Positions 1-8,575 of a DNA stretch of 64,000 nt are shown piece after piece. The notes under the pieces were generated by a model that had not been told where the DNA came from, did not search any database, and worked only from the letters and a program-made list of their open reading frames with translations. Position 1 is the stretch's first letter; the number at the start of each line of letters is the position of its first letter. A program made the position numbers and the translations under genes. The DNA comes from Streptomyces sp. NBC_01304 (GTDB lineage Bacteria > Actinomycetota > Actinomycetes > Streptomycetales > Streptomycetaceae), in assembly GCF_035975855.1 (NCBI RefSeq), contig NZ_CP109055.1:5456001-5520000 (forward strand), in the 5' to 3' direction.

Positions 1-2
1 GC

Positions 3-554
3 AAGGTGCGGGTCGTCTACGGAGGCGGGGGCGCCGACGGCTTCGGCACCCGCAGCCACACCTTCAGCCAGGACACCCCGGGCGTCGCGGGTACGGCCGA
101 GGACGGCGACGCCTTCGGGGTCAAGCTGGCCGCGGGCGAGCTCACCGGGGACGGCAGGGACGACCTGGTGGTCGGAGCGCCCGGCGAGGCGATCGGCACG
201 GCGCGGTGGGCGGGTTCGGCGACCGTGCTGACCTCGGGCCCGGACGGCGTGCTCGACGCCTCGGGGGCCGCCAAGTCGGTGGCCTGGCACCAGAACTCCA
301 CCGGGGTCCCGGGGACGGCGGAGACCCTCGACTCGTTCGGCTCGGCTGTGGCCGTCGCGGACTACGACGGCGACGGTGACGGGGACATCACGGTCGGCGC
401 CGACGACGAGAACAGCCAGGAGTGGGAGGAGACCCTCAGCACGGGAGGTGTCTGGACCCTGCCGAACGGCGCCGGGACGGGCTCCAAGGCACTGACGCCG
501 CGGCTGTTCGGGCTGCGCGGAGCGATGAATTACGGGCAGGTGCTCGGGCACTGA
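3..554 (+). CDS. FG-GAP/VCBS repeat protein, 5' end outside window
   Basis: C-terminal part of an integrin-alpha-like beta-propeller protein; the start lies upstream of the window. Two full FG-GAP blades are visible. Each has a DAFG or DSFG lead, then a calcium-binding loop (GELTGDGRDDLVVGAPGE near residues 48-65 of the visible part, and DYDGDGDGDITVG). Stop TGA at 552. It is the first of four tandem paralogues and is followed by a strong hairpin at 591-628, so it probably ends its own transcript. Proteins of this kind are usually secreted; the signal peptide would lie outside the window. Molecular function unknown. Confidence 0.85.
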   Translation, partial: KVRVVYGGGGADGFGTRSHTFSQDTPGVAGTAEDGDAFGVKLAAGELTGDGRDDLVVGAPGEAIGTARWAGSATVLTSGPDGVLDASGAAKSVAWHQNSTGVPGTAETLDSFGSAVAVADYDGDGDGDITVGADDENSQEWEETLSTGGVWTLPNGAGTGSKALTPRLFGLRGAMNYGQVLGH

Positions 555-590
555 GCCCGGTCCTTGCTGCTGTCTGCGGCGCTGCTCTAC

Positions 591-628
591 GCGGCGCGGC
601 CGTTGCGGGATCGCAAGGGCCGCGCCGC
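591..628 (+). terminator. Rho-independent-type hairpin after first FG-GAP gene
   Basis: Perfect 11-bp stem GCGGCGCGGCC / GGCCGCGCCGC with an inner TTGC/GCAA pairing in the loop, 37 bp after the stop codon. There is no T-run, as is usual in Streptomyces. It separates the first FG-GAP gene from the next. Confidence 0.7.
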
Positions 629-636
629 AAGCATGT

Positions 637-678
637 GGGCGTACGGGCATGGGCGTACGGGCATGGGCGTACGCGCAT
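637..678 (+). repeat. 14-bp tandem repeat, 3 copies
   Basis: Three head-to-tail copies of GGGCGTACGGGCAT (the third reads GGGCGTACGCGCAT). They lie in the 381-bp gene-free stretch 555-935, between a terminator and the next FG-GAP gene. The rest of this stretch shows no convincing gene; it should contain the promoter of the 936 gene. Confidence 0.75.
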
Positions 679-935
679 ATCAGGCACAGGCCTCAACCGG
701 AACAAACTGACCATCCCTATCCGGCAATTGACGAACCGGGACACGGTCACCGCGGCTTCACACCTCCCGCAAAAATTCTCCGCAACCCCATACAACCCTC
801 GACCCCCATCGAGGGTCTCCTGATCGCCAACTGCCCAGTGGCCCCTAGGACAACTCCAGGTAAACACGGGCAACAGGCACCCATCGACTTCGGATGCCCG
901 CCAGGTGTCCGCCCGTATGCCGCAGGAGATCCCAC

Positions 936-2417
936 ATGGCGAAGCACAAGCGCATCCCGGCACCGTCCCCGAGCCGGATACGGCTGGCCGCTGCCACGGC
1001 CGCCGCTGCCGCCCTCACCGGCGGACTGGTCAGCGCGGCCGCGAGCAGCGCCGTCGCCGCCGAGGCCCCCGACACGGACGGCGCCGACTTCAACGGCGAC
1101 GGCTTCACCGACGCGGCCGTCTCGGCCCCCACCGCGTACGTGAACGGCCAGAAGGGCGCGGGTGCGATCACCGCGATCTACGGCGGTGCCACCAGCACCC
1201 ACAAGGTCACCTTCAGCCAGAACAGCGCCGGTGTGCCCGGCACGGCCGAGGCCATCGACAACTTCGGTTACGACTCCGCGTACGGCGACTTCGACGACGA
1301 CGGCTTCGACGACCTCGCGGTCGGCACCCCCGGCGAGGACGTCGGCACCGACAAGGACGGCGGCTCCGTCACCATCCTGTGGGGCTCCGCCGGCGGCCTG
1401 AAGGGCGGCACCACCCTCAAGGACCCGCGTCCCACCAAGCACGACCTCTGGGGCGGCCCGGTCGAGGCCGGCGACTTCGACGGCGACGGCAAGGACGACC
1501 TGGCCGTCGGCTCCCGCTCGGGCGCCGCCACGATCGACCTCTTCGACGACGGCATCCAGCGCAACGGCAGCTACGGCCACCGCTACACGGTGACCCCGCC
1601 GATCACCAACTACGAGTACGAGGGCCCGCTCAACCTGCACTCGGGCGACGTCAACGGCGACGGCAAGGACGACCTGATCGTCGACGGCTTCTCCACCACC
1701 CCGGACGGCGAGAACAGCAACTACTGGCTGCCCGGCAGCGACGCGGGCGTCACCCTGACCGGTGTGCAGCGCCTGCCCGGCGGCCACATCACCGACGTCG
1801 GCGACACCGACAACGACGGCTACGGCGACATCGTCATCGGCATGGTCTGGGACGAGGGCATCGCCGGCGCCAACCTCGGCGGCACCGTGCACGTCGTGAA
1901 GGGCAACGCCAACGGCCCGTACGGCGCCCACCAGGCCATCACGCAGGACTCGGAGGGCGTCCCCGGCGGCGGCGAGACCGGCGACGGCTTCGGCCAGGAG
2001 CTGGAGCTCGGCGACGTCAACGGCGACGGCAACCTCGACCTGGTCGTCGGCGCGCCGGGCGAGAACCTCGCCGGTGTCGCGGACGCGGGTTCGGTCACCG
2101 TCCTGTACGGCGCCGCGGACGGCTCCGGCATCACGACGGCCGGCGCGAAGTTCCTCGACCAGAACACCGCGGGCGTCCCCAACTCCAACGAGAAGCTGGA
2201 CCAGTTCGGCTCCGACGTCCACCTCGACGACCTGGACAAGGACGGCCGCGACGACCTCCTGATCGGCGCGTCGGGCGAGAACGAGTACAACGGCGCGGTC
2301 TACGCCCTGAAGTCCAACGCCGACGACACCCTGACCGCGCCCGGCGGCCTCTACCCGTCGGCAGTCGGCATCTCGACGACGGGCACCCCGCAGTTCGGCG
2401 TCAACTTCACGGACTGA
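936..2417 (+). CDS. Secreted seven-bladed FG-GAP/VCBS beta-propeller protein
   Basis: 493 aa. The ATG at 936 is preceded by AGGAG seven bases upstream and opens a basic, hydrophobic signal peptide (about residues 1-41, ending in AVAAEA); an upstream in-frame ATG at 894 lacks this. Seven calcium loops of the DxDGDGxxDLxxG type follow, for example DFNGDGFTD, DFDDDGFDD, DFDGDGKDD, DVNGDGKDD, DTDNDGYGD, DVNGDGNLD and DLDKDGRDD. This matches the seven blades of an integrin-alpha propeller. Role unknown; extracellular adhesion, polysaccharide binding or calcium-dependent binding are guesses. It is paralogous to its neighbours on both sides. Confidence 0.9.
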   Translation: MAKHKRIPAPSPSRIRLAAATAAAAALTGGLVSAAASSAVAAEAPDTDGADFNGDGFTDAAVSAPTAYVNGQKGAGAITAIYGGATSTHKVTFSQNSAGVPGTAEAIDNFGYDSAYGDFDDDGFDDLAVGTPGEDVGTDKDGGSVTILWGSAGGLKGGTTLKDPRPTKHDLWGGPVEAGDFDGDGKDDLAVGSRSGAATIDLFDDGIQRNGSYGHRYTVTPPITNYEYEGPLNLHSGDVNGDGKDDLIVDGFSTTPDGENSNYWLPGSDAGVTLTGVQRLPGGHITDVGDTDNDGYGDIVIGMVWDEGIAGANLGGTVHVVKGNANGPYGAHQAITQDSEGVPGGGETGDGFGQELELGDVNGDGNLDLVVGAPGENLAGVADAGSVTVLYGAADGSGITTAGAKFLDQNTAGVPNSNEKLDQFGSDVHLDDLDKDGRDDLLIGASGENEYNGAVYALKSNADDTLTAPGGLYPSAVGISTTGTPQFGVNFTD

Positions 2418-2445
2418 CCCGACCCCACCCACCGCCCATGAACGG

Positions 2446-2483
2446 CCGGGCCCCGCTCCGCACCCCCGGGGAGCTGGGCCCGG
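2446..2483 (+). terminator. Hairpin terminator with T-run
   Basis: CCGGGCCC / GGGCCCGG stem with a 22-nt loop, followed within a few bases by CCTTTTCC. It sits between the second and third FG-GAP genes, so readthrough between the paralogues may be limited. Confidence 0.6.
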
Positions 2484-2510
2484 CACCTTTTCCTCACCCC
2501 GGAGTTCCCT

Positions 2511-3947
2511 TTGCGCAAGCGCGCCCTGCTGCTCACCGCTGCCCTGTCGGGCGGCCTGCTGTCCCTCACCTCGCCCGCTTCGGCGGCTCCTTCGGGGCTG
2601 CAGGGGGACTTCAACGGGGACGGCTACCGCGATGTGGCCTTCGCCGCGCCCTACGCCAATGTCGCCGGCAAGGGCATGGCGGGATACGTCGCCGTCGTCT
2701 ACGGCGGTGCGACGGGCCTGGACCCGGCCAAGCGCACCGTGATCAACCAGAGTTCGGCGGGGATACCCGGCACCCCGGAGGCCGAGGACGTCTTCGGCGA
2801 TGCCCTCGCCGTGGCCGACTTCAACGGCGACAAGTACGCGGACCTAGCCGTCGGCGCCTCCGGTGAGGCCATCGGCACGGAGGACAACGCGGGCAGCGTC
2901 ACCATCGTGTGGGGCGGCGCTGCCGGGCTCTCGGGCGGTACGACGGTCAAGGACCCGGCGACTTCGCAGCACAGCGAGTTCGGCCGGGTGCTTGCCGCGG
3001 GCGACTTCGACGGGGACGGCAAGCCCGACCTGGCCGCCGGTACCTCCGAAGGGCACGCCTACGTCGTCAAGGGCGGCTTCACCAAGTCCGGCTCCACCGG
3101 CGCCGCCCAGAAGGTCGTCATGCCCGACGAGGTGAAGTACGGCATCGACGCCATCGCGGCCGGCGACACCAACGGCGACAAGAAGGCCGACCTCGTCCTC
3201 ACCTATCGCACCTCCACCCAGGACTTCGAGGACTGGTCGAAGGGAGTCGCCTTCCTCGGCACCTCGTCCGGCCTGGAGACCGCCGTGCCCCGCCCGCTGA
3301 ACGGCGGCACCTCACTCGCCCTCGGCGACATCGACGGCGACGGCTACGACGAGATCGCCATCGGCAACGTATTCGCCAAGGAGGACGACCACACCGGCAC
3401 CCTCGGCGGCAGGGTCGTCGTGATCCGCGGCTCGCAGGGCGGCCCGATCAACGGCGACATCCCCATGGCCACGCTCACCCAGGACAGCAACGGCGTCCCC
3501 GGCACGGACGAGAAGGGCGACGGATTCGGAAACGCCGTGTCCATCGCCGACACCGACAAGGACGGCTACGCGGAGCTCGCCATCGGTGTCGTCTTCGAGG
3601 ACATCGGCACGGCCGAGGACACCGGCTCCGTCATCGTGATGCGCGGCTCGGCCGAAGGCGTCGCGCGGACCGGTGCGCTCTCCCTCAACCAGTCCACCGC
3701 CGGGGTCCCCGGGGCCGCTGAGTCGATGGACTACTTCGGTTCCGACGTGCTGCTCTCCGACGTGACGAAGGACGGCCGCGCCGACCTCACCACGGCGGCC
3801 GGCTTCGAGAACGAGGGCGCCGGAGCCGTCTGGGCCCTGCGCTCGACGACCACGGGCGTCAGCACCACCGGCGCCAAGAGCTTCGGCCCGAGCGCCTTCA
3901 ACCTGCCCACGAAGTACGGCGCGTTCGGCTCCGGCCTCACCGGCTGA
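2511..3947 (+). CDS. Secreted seven-bladed FG-GAP/VCBS beta-propeller protein
   Basis: 478 aa. It starts with TTG at 2511, with GGAG six bases upstream, giving a short signal peptide (MRKRALLLTAALSGG..., cleavage probably near PASAAP). Seven calcium loops are visible (DFNGDGYRD, DFNGDKYAD, DFDGDGKPD, DTNGDKKAD, DIDGDGYDE, DTDKDGYAE, DVTKDGRAD), so a complete seven-bladed propeller. No further domain is present. It is close in layout to the 936 and 4019 proteins. Function unknown. Confidence 0.9.
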   Translation: MRKRALLLTAALSGGLLSLTSPASAAPSGLQGDFNGDGYRDVAFAAPYANVAGKGMAGYVAVVYGGATGLDPAKRTVINQSSAGIPGTPEAEDVFGDALAVADFNGDKYADLAVGASGEAIGTEDNAGSVTIVWGGAAGLSGGTTVKDPATSQHSEFGRVLAAGDFDGDGKPDLAAGTSEGHAYVVKGGFTKSGSTGAAQKVVMPDEVKYGIDAIAAGDTNGDKKADLVLTYRTSTQDFEDWSKGVAFLGTSSGLETAVPRPLNGGTSLALGDIDGDGYDEIAIGNVFAKEDDHTGTLGGRVVVIRGSQGGPINGDIPMATLTQDSNGVPGTDEKGDGFGNAVSIADTDKDGYAELAIGVVFEDIGTAEDTGSVIVMRGSAEGVARTGALSLNQSTAGVPGAAESMDYFGSDVLLSDVTKDGRADLTTAAGFENEGAGAVWALRSTTTGVSTTGAKSFGPSAFNLPTKYGAFGSGLTG

Positions 3948-4018
3948 CCTTCCGACCGAAGGGCTCGGCCAACCACTCGGCACGGGCCCTTCCCCGCCCC
4001 CACCTTCAGGACTTCCCC

Positions 4019-5365
4019 ATGCGCATGAGAACCCGCACAGCCATCGCCGCACTCCTCACCGCGGGCCTGGTCCCGCTCTCCGGGACGGCCCCGGCCTCCG
4101 CGGCCCCCGCCAAGCACGCGGACGACTTCAACGGCGACGGCTACCGGGACTACGTCCACACCTGGTGGGGCGGATCCGCGGGCGGCGGGCTCCGGGTCAC
4201 CTTCGGCACCGCCAACGGGCCCGGGACGGCAACCCAGTTGATCGACCAGGGCAGCCCCGGCGTCCCCGGCGCCGACGAGACCGACGACATGTTCGGCGAG
4301 GTCAGGGCCGCCGCCGACTTCGACCGGGACGGGTACGGCGACCTCGCGGTGGCAGCGCTCGGCGAAGACGTCGACGGCCGCGAGGACCAGGGCGCGGTCA
4401 CCATCCTGTGGGGCTCGGCCTCCGGCCTGTCCGGCGGTACGTCCGTGCCCAACAAGGGCGCCAAGCAATCGTTCGGGCACTTCGGCCAGGACCTGGCCAC
4501 CGGCGACTTCAACGGTGACGGCAAGCCGGACCTGGCCGCCGTAAGCGCGTCCAAGGCGTACGTCTACCGGGGCACCCTGACCCGCTCCGGCACGACCGGC
4601 TCGGTCACCACGCTCGACAAGACCTCCTTCAACGCCGAGGCGCTGATCGCGGGCAAGGTGACGAAGGACTCGGCGACCGATCTGGTCATCATCGGGGAGG
4701 TCGTCTCACCCGGAGTGCGGGCCGCCGACGCCTGGTTCATCAAGGGCGGCTCCACGCTCACCTCCGGCAAGACGCTGCGCGTCAACAAGTCCGCCACCGA
4801 GGGCGGAGACGGCCTGGTCGCCGACTTCGACAAGGACGGATACGGCGACATCGCGATCGGCAACGGGGCCGACGCGAAGCACAAGGGCGCCGTGAGCATC
4901 TGGCGCGGCGGCTCCACCGGCCCCGGCACCAGCACCCGCCTCACCCAGGCCTCGTCCGGCGTCGCGGGCACGCCCGAGGCCGAGGACAACTTCGGCGCCG
5001 ACCTCTCCGCCGGGGACACCAACGGCGACGGCTACCCCGACCTCGCGGTCGGCGCGTACGGCGAGGCCGTCGACGGCAGCGACTACGCGGGTGGCGTGCA
5101 CATCCTGCGCGGCGGCTCCGGCGGCGTGACCGGCACCGCCTCCCAGTGGTTCGCCCGCAACAGCCCCGGCATCCCCGGCGCCCTGGACATGGACGACTAC
5201 TTCGGCGCGACCGTCCGCCTCCGCGACACCGACCGCGACGGATTCGCCGACCTGTACGTCACCGGCACCGTCGGCTCACTGCGCCTGTCGGGCTCGTCGT
5301 CTGGCATCACGACGGCCGGGGCGACCGCGGTGGACACCGAACTGGTGGGCGGGTTCCTCCAGTAG
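4019..5365 (+). CDS. Secreted FG-GAP/VCBS beta-propeller protein, most diverged copy
   Basis: 448 aa. ATG at 4019 (a second in-frame ATG at 4025 is also possible), with a signal peptide ending near PASAAPA. Blade loops are DFNGDGYRD, DFDRDGYGD, DFNGDGKPD, a decayed KVTKDSATD, DFDKDGYGD, DTNGDGYPD and DTDRDGFAD. One of the seven calcium sites has therefore lost its acidic pattern, and the first blade has an unusual Trp-rich strand (HTWWGG). It is the last of the four tandem paralogues. Function unknown. Confidence 0.9.
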   Translation: MRMRTRTAIAALLTAGLVPLSGTAPASAAPAKHADDFNGDGYRDYVHTWWGGSAGGGLRVTFGTANGPGTATQLIDQGSPGVPGADETDDMFGEVRAAADFDRDGYGDLAVAALGEDVDGREDQGAVTILWGSASGLSGGTSVPNKGAKQSFGHFGQDLATGDFNGDGKPDLAAVSASKAYVYRGTLTRSGTTGSVTTLDKTSFNAEALIAGKVTKDSATDLVIIGEVVSPGVRAADAWFIKGGSTLTSGKTLRVNKSATEGGDGLVADFDKDGYGDIAIGNGADAKHKGAVSIWRGGSTGPGTSTRLTQASSGVAGTPEAEDNFGADLSAGDTNGDGYPDLAVGAYGEAVDGSDYAGGVHILRGGSGGVTGTASQWFARNSPGIPGALDMDDYFGATVRLRDTDRDGFADLYVTGTVGSLRLSGSSSGITTAGATAVDTELVGGFLQ

Positions 5366-5482
5366 GTGCCCGTACGGGGCAGTAGGGAGCACCCCCTAGG
5401 GGTTGTCACAGCTCAGCCGCAAACCCCCGCCAAATCGCCCACCCGTCCACCGGGCACAGCCGAACCAGGTACGTTCGAATGC

Positions 5483-6436
5483 GTGGCTGGATTCAGGATC
5501 GGACGCGGCCGGGACAACCGCTCGACGGGGCCCCGCCCCCAACAACAACCGCAGCAGCCGTACGGCGGCCAGGGACCGGCGCCGTACGGCGGGCCTCCCG
5601 CGCCCCCGTACCCAGGGCAGGGCGGTGGCCAGGGCTACCCGCAGCAGCAGTGGCCCCAGGCCGGCGGGCATGGTGGACACGGCGGTCATGGCGGGCACGG
5701 CGGTCATGGCGGGCACGGTGAGCCCGAGTACTTCGATCAGGGTCACCAGGGCGGCCACGGCGGGGGCTACCCGCCGAACGACCCGTACGCCCCGAACAAC
5801 AACCCCGGTCACACCCAGGCCTTCTCCATCGGCGAGGACCCGTACAACCAGGGCCAGACCTACCAGGCGGGCGCCGCGCCGGCCGGTCCGATCGGGCCCC
5901 GGCTGCACTGGAAGCAGCTGATCAGCGGGATCTTCAGCCGCCCCGGCCCGACCTTCCTCCAGATGCGCGACTACACGCTCTGGGGCCCGGCCCTGATCAT
6001 CACGTTCCTCTACGGCGCACTCGCGGTCTTCGGCTTCGACGGCGCCCGCGAGGACGCGATCAACGCCACACTCTCCACGAGCATCCCGATCGTCCTGACC
6101 ACGGGCGTCGCGATCACCATCAGCATGCTCGTGCTCGGCGTGGTCACCCACACCCTGGCCCGCCAGATGGGCGGCGACGGCGCCTGGCAGCCGACGGTCG
6201 GCCTCTCCATGCTGATCGCGTCCCTCACGGACGCGCCGCGCCTGGTCTTCGCGATGTTCCTCGGCGGCGACAACTCGCTCGTCCAGGTCCTCGGCTGGGC
6301 CACCTGGCTCCTCGCGGGCTTCCTGCTGACGACGATGGTCAGCAAGTCCCACGACCTGCCCTGGCCCAAGGCCCTCGGCGCCTCCGCGATCCAGCTGATC
6401 GCGCTGCTCTCGATCATCAAGCTGGGCACGTTCTAG
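5483..6436 (+). CDS. Yip1 domain membrane protein with low-complexity N-terminus
   Basis: 317 aa from GTG at 5483 (protein start VAGFRIGRGRDNR); I chose this over more distal in-frame starts because the sequence upstream looks non-coding. Residues 14-140 are disordered and rich in Gln, Pro, Gly and His, with repeated GGH units encoded by a short DNA repeat near 5668-5720. The C-terminal half has five hydrophobic segments typical of Yip1-family integral membrane proteins. The bacterial role of the family is not established. It converges on the phosphoribosyltransferase gene, with a strong bidirectional terminator between them. Confidence 0.85.
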   Translation: MAGFRIGRGRDNRSTGPRPQQQPQQPYGGQGPAPYGGPPAPPYPGQGGGQGYPQQQWPQAGGHGGHGGHGGHGGHGGHGEPEYFDQGHQGGHGGGYPPNDPYAPNNNPGHTQAFSIGEDPYNQGQTYQAGAAPAGPIGPRLHWKQLISGIFSRPGPTFLQMRDYTLWGPALIITFLYGALAVFGFDGAREDAINATLSTSIPIVLTTGVAITISMLVLGVVTHTLARQMGGDGAWQPTVGLSMLIASLTDAPRLVFAMFLGGDNSLVQVLGWATWLLAGFLLTTMVSKSHDLPWPKALGASAIQLIALLSIIKLGTF

Positions 6437-6456
6437 CCCAGTTGCTGCTTTCTGTT

Positions 6457-6511
6457 CCTGTACGTGGAGGGGCCCGGCGGAAATTTTCCGCCGGGCCCCT
6501 CCACGTACAGG
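6457..6511. terminator. Perfect 55-nt palindromic bidirectional terminator
   Basis: 27-nt arms starting CCTGTACGTGGAGGGGCCCG are perfectly complementary around a central AAATTTT. They separate the convergent Yip1 and phosphoribosyltransferase genes and would form a hairpin in either transcript. Confidence 0.9.
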
Positions 6512-6525
6512 TCGAAAATCCGCCG

Positions 6526-7014
6526 TCAGGCGTCCAGCACCTGGCCCGCCCGCTTCACCACGGGCGCTTCGACGCTCCACGGGAAGTTGATCCACTCATC
6601 CGTGCGCTTCCACACGTACTCGCACTTCACCAGGGAGTGCGACTTCTCATAGATCACCGCGCTGCGGACCTCGGCCACCTCGTCCAGGCAGAAGTCGTGG
6701 ACCAGCTTCAGCGTCTTGCCGGTGTCGGCGACGTCGTCCGCGATCAGGACCTTCTTGTTGGAGAAGTCGATCGCGTTCGGGACGGGCGCCAGCATGACCG
6801 GCATTTCGAGCGTCGTGCCGACGCCCGTGTAGAACTCCACGTTCACCAGGTGGATGTTCTTGCAGTCCAGGGCGTACGCCAGGCCGCCCGCCACGAAGAC
6901 GCCGCCGCGCGCGATGCTCAGGATGATGTCGGGCTGGTAGCCGTCGTCCGCGATGGTCTGCGCCAGCTCGCGCACGGCCGTCCCGAACTTCTCGTACGTG
7001 AGGTTCTCGCGCAC
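6526..7014 (-). CDS. Phosphoribosyltransferase
   Basis: 162 aa from GTG at 7014, which has GGAGGAGGAG immediately upstream. An ATG at 7035 overlapping the dcd stop (TGATG) would add seven Gly-rich residues and is the alternative. The PRPP-binding loop VLIADDVADTGKT is clear, and the fold is type I PRTase of the hypoxanthine/xanthine group. It probably salvages purine bases with PRPP in the cytoplasm, although the base is not decidable from sequence. Translationally coupled to dcd, forming a small nucleotide-metabolism operon. Confidence 0.9.
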   Translation of the reverse strand: MRENLTYEKFGTAVRELAQTIADDGYQPDIILSIARGGVFVAGGLAYALDCKNIHLVNVEFYTGVGTTLEMPVMLAPVPNAIDFSNKKVLIADDVADTGKTLKLVHDFCLDEVAEVRSAVIYEKSHSLVKCEYVWKRTDEWINFPWSVEAPVVKRAGQVLDA

Positions 7015-7034
7015 CTCTCCTCCTCCGCCCGCCA

Positions 7035-7610
7035 TCAGACCTGGGTCCGGTGGAAGTTGAGGAACGAGCGCGAGGCCGTCGGGCCGCGCTGGCCCTGGTA
7101 GCGGGAGCCGTAGCGCTCGCTGCCGTACGGGTGCTCGGCGGGTGAGCTCAGCCGGAACATGCAGAGCTGGCCGATCTTCATGCCCGGCCAGAGCTTGATC
7201 GGGAGCGTCGCGAGGTTGGAGAGCTCCAGGGTCACGTGGCCCGAGAAGCCGGGGTCGATGAACCCGGCCGTGGAGTGCGTGACCAGCCCGAGGCGGCCGA
7301 GGCTGGACTTGCCCTCGAGGCGGCTCGCGAGGTCGTCGGGGAGCGTGATGACCTCGTACGTCGAGGCCAGCACGAACTCGCCGGGGTGCAGGATGAAGGG
7401 CTCGTCGCCCTCCGGCTCCACCGTGCGCGTCAGGTCGGCCTGCTCGACGGCAGGGTCGATGTGGGGGTAGCGGTGGTTCTCGAACACCCGGAAGTAGCGG
7501 TCCAGCCGCACATCGATGCTCGAGGGCTGCACCATGGATTCGTCGTACGGGTCGATCCGGACCCGTCCGGCGTCGATCTCGGCCCGGATGTCCTTGTCTG
7601 AGAGAAGCAC
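7035..7610 (-). CDS. dcd: dCTP deaminase
   Basis: 191 aa, the usual length. Starts [17 protein letters not shown] and carries the trimeric dUTPase-like core, with the active-site stretch [12 protein letters not shown] (Ser and Arg for phosphate contacts), then [19 protein letters not shown] and the C-terminal lid ([15 protein letters not shown]). It deaminates dCTP to dUTP, feeding dTMP synthesis. First gene of a two-gene unit with the phosphoribosyltransferase. Confidence 0.97.
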   Translation of the reverse strand: MLLSDKDIRAEIDAGRVRIDPYDESMVQPSSIDVRLDRYFRVFENHRYPHIDPAVEQADLTRTVEPEGDEPFILHPGEFVLASTYEVITLPDDLASRLEGKSSLGRLGLVTHSTAGFIDPGFSGHVTLELSNLATLPIKLWPGMKIGQLCMFRLSSPAEHPYGSERYGSRYQGQRGPTASRSFLNFHRTQV

Positions 7611-7689
7611 GCCCCGAGGATACGCAGAGCGCGCGGGCCCGCCCCAATCGGACGGTCCCGCGCGCCAGGTGTTCGGCCTTCGGCCTGCC

Positions 7690-7848
7690 TCAGTTCCGCG
7701 CGGTCGCTACCGGCACGGCATGCCGCAACCGGGCACAGCGCGGGCAGCGGATGAGCCGGCCCGGACCGAGCCGGTCGGCCTTCTGCATCGGAAACGAAGC
7801 GGTGCTGAACACGTGCCCCTCGGCACAACGGACGACGGTGCGCTCCAT
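7690..7848 (-). CDS. Small zinc-ribbon-like conserved protein
   Basis: 52 aa from ATG at 7848, with GAGGA five bases upstream; longer in-frame starts lack a ribosome site. One Cys-x4-His pair near the N-terminus (RCAEGHVF) and a CPRC pair near the C-terminus (RCPRCARLR) could form one zinc site. It is small and basic, possibly nucleic-acid binding. Function unknown. Confidence 0.7.
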   Translation of the reverse strand: MERTVVRCAEGHVFSTASFPMQKADRLGPGRLIRCPRCARLRHAVPVATARN

Positions 7849-7999
7849 CAAGTCCTCGGATCCCTTCCCCACTACCAGTGAAAGACGAAACCTCACATTA
7901 CGGGATGAAAGGGACGCAGTTCCAGGCGCCGCTCCGGTCGCCAACCGTACGCCTCAACTCCCCGCCCCCGCAGCCCCATCCATGCTCCGGACAGCACAA

Positions 8000-8029
8000 A
8001 GGCCCCCAAGCCGAATGCGTCGGGGGCCT
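8000..8029. terminator. Hairpin between zinc-ribbon gene and tRNA-Gly
   Basis: AGGCCCCC / GGGGGCCT, an 8-bp stem with a 14-nt loop, 50 bases before the tRNA. It may be a terminator or a structured part of the tRNA leader. The stretch 7849-8079 holds no other gene I can support. Confidence 0.45.
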
Positions 8030-8079
8030 GCCATGAGGTAGTGTGTGTCGCGATGCGCCGGGCAGCGTTCCGACGTCTC

Positions 8080-8150
8080 GCGAGTGTAGTTTAATGGTAG
8101 AACATGAGCTTCCCAAGCTTATAGCGCGGGTTCGATTCCCGTCACTCGCT
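8080..8150 (+). tRNA. tRNA-Gly (anticodon CCC)
   Basis: The acceptor stem GCGAGTG pairs with CACTCGC. The D-arm has TTTAATGGTAGAA, the anticodon stem is TGAGC/GCTTA with loop TTCCCAA (anticodon CCC), and the T-arm has GGGTTCGATTCCC. Discriminator T is followed by CCA at 8151-8153, so the CCA end appears to be encoded. It reads GGG glycine codons. Confidence 0.95.
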
Positions 8151-8162
8151 CCATGATCACCC

Positions 8163-8190
8163 AACCCCCAGGCCGTTGAGGCCGGGGGTT
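8163..8190 (+). terminator. tRNA-Gly terminator
   Basis: AACCCCC-A-GGCC / GGCC-GGGGGTT stem with a GTTGA loop, followed by the T-rich GTTTGTTG, ten bases after the tRNA 3' end. Confidence 0.75.
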
Positions 8191-8262
8191 GTTTGTTGTC
8201 CGGACCGCATGAGGCGCCTTGGGCCAGATCCGTGCCCGTCGACTCGGGTTCCCCACTTCGAG

Positions 8263-8457
8263 TCACTCGGTGCGAAGGATGGTGACCGTGGGTCCAGGCA
8301 GGACCGTCGCTTCCTCCCCATCGTCGTACGTCACGACGTAGAGCTGTCTTCCTAATTCGCCGACGACTGCGGTGATCTCGCCTTCCCGGATGTCGCCTCC
8401 TCTGCTCTGGGCCCCTCTGGTCTTGACCCTGATGCGGTCTCCGACCTCTGCGCGCAT
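8263..8457 (-). CDS. DUF1918 domain protein
   Basis: 64 aa from ATG at 8457 (MRAEVGDRIRVKTRG), with GGGAGG seven bases upstream. The small all-beta DUF1918 fold is recognisable by VGDRI near the start and YDDGEEATVLPGP near the end. Such proteins are common and uncharacterised in actinobacteria. It probably forms a single-gene unit between tRNA-Gly and the RCK membrane protein. Confidence 0.85.
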   Translation of the reverse strand: MRAEVGDRIRVKTRGAQSRGGDIREGEITAVVGELGRQLYVVTYDDGEEATVLPGPTVTILRTE

Positions 8458-8575
8458 ACCTCGCCCTCCCACGCCCGCCGCCCTGTCACTGTTGTAGGCG
8501 GCGCCGAGCAGCTTGGCCAGGGTTCGGGTTGTTTTGTCGTGTGCTCGCCGACGCTGCCGGACCACAGGCCCGGCC

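Noticed and set aside
747..2486. Long open frames antisense to the FG-GAP genes, and similar very long ones at 34619-38140 and 42558-44900
   Set aside because: In DNA this GC-rich, stop codons are rare in all frames. These frames lack ribosome sites and their translations are Arg/Gly/Ala-biased without domains, while the opposite strand has clear families.
8080..8190. tRNA-Gly as an integration site for a mobile element
   Set aside because: No integrase, no second copy of the tRNA 3' end and no change of gene style on either side.
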